DNA from: Synergistaceae bacterium
GTDB lineage: Bacteria; Synergistota; Synergistia; Synergistales; Thermovirgaceae
Assembly (NCBI GenBank): GCA_003446665.1
Contig: DMCT01000158.1
Location: 1 to 11,850 of the forward strand
Reading direction: 5' to 3'
Length of the DNA stretch: 11,850 nt
The translations under genes were made by a program, and so were the position numbers. The notes under the pieces were generated by a model, which was not told the DNA's origin, ran no database searches, and saw only the letters and a list, made by a program, of their open reading frames with translations. Positions within the stretch are counted from its first letter, which is position 1. Each line of letters begins with the position of its first letter. Below, one piece after another: positions 1 to 6,264 of this stretch.

Positions 1-20
1 CTGTTAGGAAGGTCATAAAC
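1..20 (-). CRISPR. Probable first 20 nt of the first CRISPR repeat, cut by the window edge
   Basis: On the minus strand, 20 nt starting GTTTATGACC and ending TTCCTAACAG run into the edge of the window about 170 nt downstream of the cas2 stop. Type I-B repeats of about 30 nt typically begin GTTT, carry a CCTNCCTA-like core and end in GAAAC, and arrays usually lie beside cas2. The visible TTCCT-AAC-AG would close as a stem if the next bases are GAA. Only one partial copy is visible, so repetition cannot be shown here. This is an inference from position and resemblance, and the array itself lies outside the window. Confidence 0.6.
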
Positions 21-190
21 CCGTTTCGGTGCCCTTAAAAAGCGGATTTTTCCTTGTCTCACTCGTTTATCTTTATACGGTTTTCAAGGTTCCGACCGCC
101 TGTAATTGATTGCGGGAACACAATTTAGGAGATATTTTGAGCCACCGTCGACCGCCTGGGTATTTTGCACTAATGGAGGTCGACATTCTT
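21..190 (-). promoter_or_regulatory. Probable CRISPR leader between cas2 and the array
   Basis: This stretch of about 170 nt follows the cas2 stop and precedes the putative repeat. No convincing gene lies in it, and the ORFs crossing it on the plus strand overlap cas2 as shadows. Leaders carry the array promoter and the signals for spacer integration at the first repeat. On the minus strand there is a TATAAA (72-77) that could serve as a -10 box, but I see no matching -35. Two copies of CAGGCGGTCG (93-102 and 149-158) lie 56 nt apart. Calling it a leader rests on its position and on the putative repeat. Confidence 0.55.
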
Positions 191-454
191 TTATACAAAA
201 TAGTCTATCGCACCTCTTTCGAGTCCCAATATCTCTCTTTTCGTGTATTGTTCGGTACGCCAGGTATAGAAGATCACGCTGTCTTCTTTTTCATCCAGTA
301 TTTTGGAAACTTCAGATTTCAATTTCGCATAAAGACCCGGCGAAAGCTGACCTTCGAGAACAGAATTCTGTACCCAGTTCAGATATTTTCTCCCTGTCTT
401 GAGCATTTTCGCCACGCGCTTTTCACCTACATCATAGACCATTATGACAAACAT
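191..454 (-). CDS. cas2: CRISPR-associated endonuclease Cas2
   Basis: Cas2 is the small structural partner of Cas1 in the spacer-integration complex. The product is about 87 residues, the usual size, and begins MFVIMVYDV, the ferredoxin-like first strand with the conserved Asp after Tyr. Next comes a helix containing KYLNWVQNSVLEG, typical of the family. I chose the ATG at 454, because an AGGTGG lies 5 nt upstream and this matches the usual Cas2 N-terminus. An in-frame GTG at 463 would add three residues and would lie inside that ribosome binding site. The start is 2 nt after the cas1 stop, so translation is probably coupled. It is the last gene of the operon, next to the leader. Confidence 0.95.
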   Translation of the reverse strand: MFVIMVYDVGEKRVAKMLKTGRKYLNWVQNSVLEGQLSPGLYAKLKSEVSKILDEKEDSVIFYTWRTEQYTKREILGLERGAIDYFV

Positions 455-456
455 TT

Positions 457-1452
457 TTACCACCTGGAAAGAAACGGCTCATAGATTTGGTCGCCAAGAA
501 TGTGTTTTTCAATTTTATGAGCTTCCATACGAACTATCCCGCGGTAACTGACTTTTCTTTTCAGCCGTGGGTGTTCGATAGTTTTTTGAAGCCTTTCCTC
601 CCACGCCCTTAATACCACTTCTTTCCCTTTCTCGGTAAGGTATATGCCTTCAGCCTTTTCAGAAAAATGTTTGGCTTGAATGGTCTTTTTGTTTATTAGC
701 GAAAGGATCAGGCGATCCACAAGAACTGGCTTGAATATTTCCGCCAAATCAAGGTTTAAACTGAAGCGTCTGAAATTTGTTTCGTGCAGGAAACCTATCC
801 TGGGATCAAGGTGCGTGCGGTAAATCTGTGACAACGCCAATATATAGCACATGGTGTTGAGAAAACTGATAAGCGCGTTCAGCCGGTTCATGGGCGGGCG
901 GCGGGTACGCTTTTCAAAAGAAAAGACATCTTCCGGAATAATTTTGTCGAAAAACGAATAGTAAACCTCGCGTACATTTCCTTCAAATCCCATGAGTGCG
1001 CTTACATCGGCACAAGCCTCAATTTGTTCATTGAAAGAAAGCAACTTTTCTCTTATCGCTTCCAATTCGGGAGATTCGCGCCGAACGTAATAAGCTACGA
1101 CTTTCTCCATGTTCGAAACCGCACCCGATACGATCCTACCGGCAATATCCAATCGTTTGCTTTGATCCAGATAATGACTTGCCTGAGCAATTATCACAGC
1201 CCCCGCATTCAGGTGTTCCCTTGGGTAAAAGGAGCCTACATAGTAACCATGGTGGTTGAAAAAGTGCAATATCAATTCGGTCTGCGTTGCAAATTCGAGG
1301 AACTTCTTGTTCAGGCTTACTTCACCGAAAACAAGAATTTCGTCCGTTGTTTCAACCGGCAAAACCCGTCTTTCTTTCTCTCCTTCAACAATGATCGTAT
1401 TGTCTTTACGCTTTAATTCTCCGGAAGAAAGCAAATAAAGGACCCGTCCCAT
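457..1452 (-). CDS. cas1: CRISPR-associated integrase Cas1 (type I-B)
   Basis: Cas1 is the metal-dependent integrase that inserts new spacers at the leader end of the array, together with Cas2 and here Cas4. With the ATG at 1452 the protein has 331 residues and starts MGRVLYLLSSGELKRKDN, the standard Cas1 opening strand. A GTG at 1494 would add 14 residues that overlap cas4 and look foreign to the family, so I reject it. Likely metal ligands are Glu157 (in GFEGNVRE), His223 (in GFLHETN) and Asp235/Glu238 (in LDLAEIFKP). The RTRRPPMNRLNALISFLN stretch is the conserved alpha-helical core. The gene begins 4 nt after the cas4 stop and ends 2 nt before cas2. The domain looks complete. Confidence 0.97.
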   Translation of the reverse strand: MGRVLYLLSSGELKRKDNTIIVEGEKERRVLPVETTDEILVFGEVSLNKKFLEFATQTELILHFFNHHGYYVGSFYPREHLNAGAVIIAQASHYLDQSKRLDIAGRIVSGAVSNMEKVVAYYVRRESPELEAIREKLLSFNEQIEACADVSALMGFEGNVREVYYSFFDKIIPEDVFSFEKRTRRPPMNRLNALISFLNTMCYILALSQIYRTHLDPRIGFLHETNFRRFSLNLDLAEIFKPVLVDRLILSLINKKTIQAKHFSEKAEGIYLTEKGKEVVLRAWEERLQKTIEHPRLKRKVSYRGIVRMEAHKIEKHILGDQIYEPFLSRW

Positions 1453-1456
1453 TGTA

Positions 1457-1975
1457 TCAACCCCAACACCAGTCTTTATAGGCGCATTTTGCACAAAACC
1501 GGGTCTTTCTCAGAGAAGGGGGTTTTGGAGACAGGGCAATTTCCCTGATATCTTTGTAGGCGTTTTCCAAAGACTCTGTAATTTTTTCATCCAGTATGAG
1601 TCTTTCGCGATAACGTTCTTGAGGAAACAATAAGTCCCCTTCTGCTTGCAAACCTTTCTTTTGCAGTTCATAAAGGTAGTGCGCAAGTTGCATTCTGGCG
1701 GCTTCTTTTGAGCGACTGCTTTTTTTTATTTCTCCCACCACCAGCACCCCTTGTTCGTTGCTTACGATGTCGAATCTGTTATCGCCCAACTGTACGCTAT
1801 GTTTATCGCGACGGTAGCTTTGCTCGTCGATAAGTCTTCCTAAAATAAGTGCGTCATCACGCCTGTCGGGCTCGATACCTCTTGTCATGAGCCACACTTG
1901 TCTATTGCAAATATAGTAATACCATACTATCGTTCCCCCTATTCTGGGGCTTTCCGAAAGGTCATATCCACTCAT
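1457..1975 (-). CDS. cas4: CRISPR-associated exonuclease Cas4
   Basis: Cas4 is a RecB-family nuclease with an iron-sulphur cluster that trims prespacers and helps select the PAM and orientation for Cas1-Cas2. The 172-residue protein has the expected cluster cysteines: Cys23 (YYICNRQ) and Cys161, Cys164 and Cys170 near the C-terminus (FCAKCAYKDWC). The nuclease core shows GRLIDE (46-51), Asp69 in RFDI, Glu82 and Lys84 in GEIKKSS, and Gln96 in the QLAHYLY motif. The ATG at 1975 overlaps the end of cas3 by 14 nt. The ribosome binding site is weak (purine-rich AAAGAG upstream), so expression may depend on coupling to cas3. It lies directly before cas1, as in most I-B loci. Confidence 0.95.
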   Translation of the reverse strand: MSGYDLSESPRIGGTIVWYYYICNRQVWLMTRGIEPDRRDDALILGRLIDEQSYRRDKHSVQLGDNRFDIVSNEQGVLVVGEIKKSSRSKEAARMQLAHYLYELQKKGLQAEGDLLFPQERYRERLILDEKITESLENAYKDIREIALSPKPPSLRKTRFCAKCAYKDWCWG

Positions 1976-4190
1976 CGTCTTTATCTCTTTCAGGAAACAG
2001 GAATCCCTTTACTTCATCATAAACAGTTCCGATTCCCTCATTCGAAAGTAACCAGCCTTGACCTTGAGGGAGTTCTTCGAGTATTGGTTTTTGCCCTTCT
2101 ATCAGGAAACTGCCCCCTGTGAGTTGGTGCCACTCCTCTATATCCCTTTTTCTGACATCGATCCGGTATTCCTGCAAACGATTTTGTAAAGCTCTTTTTT
2201 CATCGAGGCTTTCCAGGTTCCATTTTGTTTCGATATATCTTTCCAACATGTCTTTTAATTCAGAATCGAGCTCAACGTAAAGAGGGACTTCATCATATCT
2301 TTTTTCTTTTATGATCGGCGGTAGCTCGTCCCATTTGCCCTCCCCTATCTGTTCCCAAACGGACTCCGGCCTCAAGCCATCCAATATCAAGCGAAAATAT
2401 CGGTCGACAACTTCTGCAATCTCGCTTTCGTCAAATTCAGGATATTCTTTAAGAATTCCCTTCGTCGCACCAATCAGTACTTCATCGTAAACAAACCGAC
2501 AAAAACTCTTGCTGCCCTCGTTGCTTTTAAGTTCCGCCACAAGAACTTTCCCCGGAGATGGTAATTTGAAATTTCTGTTACATCTCCCCGCCACTTGCAC
2601 GATGCTGTCCAAAGGCCCCATATCCCTGAAAGCCCATTCGAAATCCAAATCGACGCCCGCCTCAATAACCTGCGTCGAAACGAGGTAATGGCGAATACCC
2701 TTTTTCCCCTTCTCTCTGAGCTCCTTCAATACTTTCCGACGATGGCCTGGCGTCATTCCCCTGGAAAGAAAATACGTAGGCCTGGCCCCGACCATTTCAG
2801 TAAGCAAATCATGTGCCTTGAGCGCCGAGCGCTTTGTGTTGAGGACGACAAGGCCCGAACCTTCCCAATCCGGCAGGTTATCTTGCAGAAGGTCAGGAAG
2901 TTCCGTCAAGTCATGAGTACCTTCAAGGATCTTAAAAATGTGTCTCGTCTTAAAGGGTCTTTGTTTTACAATCTGACAGGGTGCCAATTCTTCGCCCGAG
3001 ACCATGCGCGGCTGGGTAGCAGTCATGAACAAGAAAACAGTTTTCCATTTGTCGCTCAGGTATTGCAGACTTTTTCCGAATCCAGACCATAGCTGTGGCC
3101 TGACAGCCTGGGGCTCATCCATTATCACAATCGCACGGCTTAATCGATGAAAATTCATCGAGGAATTGGCTTTTGAGTTGAACAAGGCCTCCCATAACTG
3201 AGAAAAAGTGGTAACAGTAACAGGCTGAGACCAATACCGGAAAAGCGATGTCATTCTGCCGAGTGGGCTGACATCTTCGCTTTCTTCAAAACCACGTGCC
3301 ATGCTGTGATCTTCCAGGACATTATCGTCCCCGAAAACATCCTTCGCCACCTTCGCGTTCTGCTCAACTATGCTTATAAAGGGCAAGGCGTATATCAGGT
3401 TTTTGTACCCTTTTTCAAGCGCCCATTTTTCGGCTATTTCCAGACCGAGCAGAGTCTTGCCCGTCCCTGTGGGTAGAGAAAGCGTATATATACCTGGATC
3501 TCCCGCCTTTTTCGCATTCGTCAAACAGTTAAGTCTTACATTTTCCCGCCATTTGTTCATTGATGACTCTTTTTCGAAAACAGGGCGTTCCATTTGAGGG
3601 AAAGCGCGGTGGTTTGCTCTTCGGACACCTAAAGCATCCATCCTGTCCGCAGTAACGAAAAGCGAATAAAGCGTTCTAAAACGGGCCCAATCCTCTTGGG
3701 AAAAATCTTTCTCCAAAAGCAAAGACATGGATAAATCGTTCAATTCGTCTTCGGAAATCATTTCCTTCCATTCAGGGCAAAGCCTTTGCATGGTTTGCCT
3801 TATCTTTTCCGCGGACAAAGCATCCCCGCCCCAGTAGTTGACCATTTCTTGTACGTTTACCATGTGCGAGTGGTGTCTTCTTACTGCTTCCGCCGCCAAC
3901 ACATCCTTCGTCGATGCGTAGGTAAACCATGCGGAAGGTAACGCATGAGGCGTCCCATTCCCTTTGCCGTCGATATATTGTTGAAATGCCGGATCGGCTT
4001 TTCCCAGATCGTGGGTCCAGCAAATCCATTTCAAAACCTCAAGCTCAACTTGCATTTTATTGATCTCGGCCAAAGACTTTGCCAAATTGAATGTACCCAG
4101 TAGGTGTTCCCGCAAAGCCCGGCCAGGGTGACTTTTTACATCACCAGGCAGGGAACCAGGCGACCACGTCGCTTCCGCATTTTTGGACAT
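1962..4190 (-). CDS. cas3: CRISPR-associated helicase-nuclease Cas3 (HD fused)
   Basis: Cas3 is recruited by target-bound Cascade and unwinds and degrades the foreign DNA. The 742-residue protein carries an N-terminal HD nuclease (about residues 20-200) with His29, the His60-Asp61 pair in WTHDLGK, His82, the His106/His107 cluster and Asp182. The SF2 helicase follows: Walker A LPTGTGKT (239-246), DEAD-like DEPQ (358-361), motif III MTATQP (389-394) and motif VI QVAGRCNR (532-539). A C-terminal region without obvious motifs follows, usual for this subfamily. The ATG at 4190 has a GGAG 6 nt upstream. This start makes it overlap cas5 by 50 nt, and no later Met would keep His29. All catalytic motifs are present, so the enzyme should be active. 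Confidence 0.97.
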   Translation of the reverse strand: MSKNAEATWSPGSLPGDVKSHPGRALREHLLGTFNLAKSLAEINKMQVELEVLKWICWTHDLGKADPAFQQYIDGKGNGTPHALPSAWFTYASTKDVLAAEAVRRHHSHMVNVQEMVNYWGGDALSAEKIRQTMQRLCPEWKEMISEDELNDLSMSLLLEKDFSQEDWARFRTLYSLFVTADRMDALGVRRANHRAFPQMERPVFEKESSMNKWRENVRLNCLTNAKKAGDPGIYTLSLPTGTGKTLLGLEIAEKWALEKGYKNLIYALPFISIVEQNAKVAKDVFGDDNVLEDHSMARGFEESEDVSPLGRMTSLFRYWSQPVTVTTFSQLWEALFNSKANSSMNFHRLSRAIVIMDEPQAVRPQLWSGFGKSLQYLSDKWKTVFLFMTATQPRMVSGEELAPCQIVKQRPFKTRHIFKILEGTHDLTELPDLLQDNLPDWEGSGLVVLNTKRSALKAHDLLTEMVGARPTYFLSRGMTPGHRRKVLKELREKGKKGIRHYLVSTQVIEAGVDLDFEWAFRDMGPLDSIVQVAGRCNRNFKLPSPGKVLVAELKSNEGSKSFCRFVYDEVLIGATKGILKEYPEFDESEIAEVVDRYFRLILDGLRPESVWEQIGEGKWDELPPIIKEKRYDEVPLYVELDSELKDMLERYIETKWNLESLDEKRALQNRLQEYRIDVRKRDIEEWHQLTGGSFLIEGQKPILEELPQGQGWLLSNEGIGTVYDEVKGFLFPERDKDDEWI

Positions 4191-4854
4191 CCAAATCTCC
4201 CTTATCTTTTAGAAATATATCTTTTCCCGGAGAAGCGGAATACAATACCGAGATGCTATGCTTTAACCCTCTGTCGGCGTCCATCGAGAACGGAACGTCT
4301 TCCCTGAAAACTCCTCCGGTTTCCAATACATTTATTTCAACACCGTTCAAAAACGGAACAACCGTGTTTACTTTTGTTGGCTGACGACATTCTTCCCCGT
4401 TGAAATCCCCTAAATATTTCAGGTCGGACAAGGCATAAGCTACTCCCAGATACGGTGTGTAAACAAACTTTCCTTCTACCAGTTTTTCTTTTAGCGCCCT
4501 TGAGAGTGACCCGTCTACAAAAATCCTGTATTTGGGATTTGCAAGAAACTGATGCCTTACCTGGATATGAGGGTTTTTTTGTGGTTCCTTGACATTCCAG
4601 AAATTTATCGTCTCCCTGTGCCACGAGACGGGATGCAATATCCGCAAAGCTACGCGAGTGCCCTTCATCTTTTCCCAGAAATCCGCTCTAAATCCCTTTT
4701 CCCCGGCACCATTGGGTATTCCTACAATTGCGGCGATAATTCCGGCCAGTGCGGTTGGTGGCGGAAACGGAAAGGAGACTGAAGAGGTAGTTGTATAAGG
4801 TTTGCGGAACATTGCCATCCGCCCCGAAATCTCAAAGACGGTTGGCAAGGTCAT
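4141..4854 (-). CDS. cas5: Cascade subunit Cas5 (type I-B)
   Basis: Cas5 is the RAMP-fold subunit that caps the 5' handle of the crRNA in Cascade. The product is about 237 residues. Its N-terminus contains FEISGRMAMFRKPYT followed by SFPFPPPTALAGIIAAIVG, which is the characteristic Cas5 opening. The ATG at 4854 shares its A with the cas7 stop codon (TGATG), a classic coupled junction. A GTG at 4857 would add one residue. The 3' end overlaps cas3 by 50 nt. Its place between cas7 and cas3 is the normal I-B order. No sign of damage is visible. The subtype label (Cas5b/Cas5h) follows from the neighbours rather than from any unique motif. Confidence 0.93.
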   Translation of the reverse strand: MTLPTVFEISGRMAMFRKPYTTTSSVSFPFPPPTALAGIIAAIVGIPNGAGEKGFRADFWEKMKGTRVALRILHPVSWHRETINFWNVKEPQKNPHIQVRHQFLANPKYRIFVDGSLSRALKEKLVEGKFVYTPYLGVAYALSDLKYLGDFNGEECRQPTKVNTVVPFLNGVEINVLETGGVFREDVPFSMDADRGLKHSISVLYSASPGKDIFLKDKGDLDVQKCGSDVVAWFPAW

Positions 4855-5762
4855 CACCTCTTCTCAATTTCCAGGTTCGCTCCGAAAGTTTCTTTCAACG
4901 TTTCGAGACCTTTTATTTTTAACTCGGGGTCCCACCGGAGTCGAACTTTTTCTATCTGACCTTTGTGCGCCAGTACGGATTCTGAGAGGGGAGACACATC
5001 AAGGACAACGGTTTGCAGAGAGCGCAGTGCCAATTCTTCATCTTCTTCCAATCCGGAACCGTCTGTTTTCGTCAGGGCTATTTTTTCATCCATCGGTCCG
5101 ATTGCCCCTTCAAAACCCTTTTTATATGTCACTTCCATGAACAACCTGGATTTGTGCCCAACCTTGCTTCTGGTAATCAAATTCTCCGGACCTGTCCACG
5201 CGGCTTCAAAATGGTCGTCCAGATCTTCGTCCATCGCTCCGGTTTCTTCGGAGGCAAATTGGTTTGCTATCGCATAACTGGCCAAAAGCACAAAAGGCAC
5301 AATATACTCGTTTCTGAACGACCTTTGATCGCTCTCGTCTTTAGTGGAGAAGGCGGCAGTTCCCTGCACCATTTCGGCTTTTGCCCTATGGAGAGAACGC
5401 CCCCACTTCCACTGTACAGGTCCGGTCCAGGAAAAAGATTCCTTTCCCAAAGCGAAAGTAACTCCGAAAAGCCTCGCGTCTATGCATTGAGCAAGAGCTT
5501 CTTTACCGGTATTCACGTTGAATTGTTTTTTCAATTCATCGATCCGTGTTTTTAGCGTTTTGGGCTTTCCGTCGACAAACACCTCTTTCCCCTGTCTTAT
5601 CCATTGATCCCTGATGGTTCTTTTAATGCGCACATCCGATACAAGAATTTGCCCGGAATCTTCGTCGAATCTCGGATGATTCGCATTCAGAGGATCTCCG
5701 TTGGGGTTTGCGTCCTTGACGCTATATACGAAAACCATCTCTCTGCGTTTTTCGAAGGCCAT
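4854..5762 (-). CDS. cas7: Cascade backbone subunit Cas7 (Csh2-like, type I-B)
   Basis: Cas7 polymerises along the crRNA to form the Cascade backbone and is needed in several copies per complex. The 302-residue protein carries the Cas7/Csh2 signature DANPNGDP at residues 17-24, followed by VSDVRIKRTIRD at about 42-52. The length is typical. The ATG at 5762 has a strong AGGAGG (5772-5777) 9 nt upstream. Unlike its neighbours, the gene is separated from the preceding gene by 62 nt. The independent, strong ribosome binding site fits the need for more Cas7 than other subunits, though that reading is an inference. The stop codon overlaps the cas5 start. Confidence 0.96.
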   Translation of the reverse strand: MAFEKRREMVFVYSVKDANPNGDPLNANHPRFDEDSGQILVSDVRIKRTIRDQWIRQGKEVFVDGKPKTLKTRIDELKKQFNVNTGKEALAQCIDARLFGVTFALGKESFSWTGPVQWKWGRSLHRAKAEMVQGTAAFSTKDESDQRSFRNEYIVPFVLLASYAIANQFASEETGAMDEDLDDHFEAAWTGPENLITRSKVGHKSRLFMEVTYKKGFEGAIGPMDEKIALTKTDGSGLEEDEELALRSLQTVVLDVSPLSESVLAHKGQIEKVRLRWDPELKIKGLETLKETFGANLEIEKR

Positions 5763-5824
5763 TTTACTTTCCCTCCTAAAAAGATTATTTCGTTTTGGGC
5801 TTCACGAATATTCGGCGCAAAAAA
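5763..5824 (-). promoter_or_regulatory. 62-nt intercistronic spacer with strong cas7 ribosome binding site
   Basis: This is the only sizeable gap inside the operon. It holds AGGAGG at 5772-5777, 9 nt from the cas7 ATG, and a 10-bp perfect palindrome CGAATATTCG at 5805-5814. A run of six T lies just after the small-subunit stop. I see no stable terminator hairpin and no convincing promoter. It may raise cas7 translation independently of upstream coupling. Confidence 0.5.
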
Positions 5825-6247
5825 TCAGCCGCCGTTTTGGTCTGTTTTCTCTTCCTGTCTTTTTTTGAATATTCTTTTCCAGAAAAAATGAGGGGCATTC
5901 ATAAAGGCGACGGAAAACGCAAAATTCCCGTCCACACCCAGATCTCTTTGTTGCCCCTTTAGTAACATTTCCCCCGTCTGTGCTGCCAGTGACTCAATCA
6001 TTCCTGCGTATTCGATTCCATATGCCCGGGTTAATTCCGGAATCCTGGCAAAATGCCTCATCAAGTCACGCCGTTGCACTCTCCCAAAATTAAGTTGTTT
6101 GAAAAGCGGGGCCTTGTCTATGGGATCATCTTTCCCAATTTGCCCTCGGGCGAGCATCCCAAGTACAACACCGGCCAAAAAAACACCTTTTCCCACCTCT
6201 GTCTTGAGGTACGGATCTTCAAACTCTTCGAAAAAATCCAACTGCAT
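5825..6247 (-). CDS. Separate Cascade small subunit, Cas11b-like (C-terminal part of TM1802/Csh1 Cas8b)
   Basis: The product has 140 residues with the ATG at 6247. It has no enzymatic motif and looks mainly helical: an acidic start (MQLDFFEEFEDPYLK), a hydrophobic helix with FLAGVVLGMLA at 23-33, the segment APLFKQLNFGRVQRRDLMRHFARIPEL, and a basic/acidic tail. The FLAGVVLG and DL-x-L-type pattern resembles the C-terminal region of full-length Csh1/TM1802 Cas8b proteins, where the I-B small subunit is known to be made by internal initiation. Here it is its own ORF. An in-frame GTG at 6259 overlaps the cas8b stop but lies within the ribosome binding site, so the ATG at 6247 is preferred. The gap after cas8b is 8 nt. 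The role is inferred from position and resemblance, without alignment. Confidence 0.75.
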   Translation of the reverse strand: MQLDFFEEFEDPYLKTEVGKGVFLAGVVLGMLARGQIGKDDPIDKAPLFKQLNFGRVQRRDLMRHFARIPELTRAYGIEYAGMIESLAAQTGEMLLKGQQRDLGVDGNFAFSVAFMNAPHFFWKRIFKKRQEEKTDQNGG

Positions 6248-6255
6248 AACCGGTT

Positions 6256-6264
6256 TCACCTCCT
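6256..6264 (-). promoter_or_regulatory. Near-perfect Shine-Dalgarno deciding the small-subunit start
   Basis: AGGAGGTGA on the minus strand fully complements the usual anti-Shine-Dalgarno of 16S rRNA. It lies 8 nt before the ATG at 6247, counted from its end. It is formed by the last two Arg codons (AGG AGG) and the TGA stop of cas8b. The GTG at 6259 is inside it and so is an unlikely start. Confidence 0.8.

Noticed and set aside
110..484. Plus-strand open frames over the leader and cas2
   Set aside because: They are shadows of cas2 extended into the leader; no ribosome binding site and no recognisable protein.
1453..1494. Upstream GTG start giving a 345-residue Cas1
   Set aside because: The extra 14 residues overlap cas4 and do not fit the family; the ATG at 1452 gives the standard Cas1 N-terminus.
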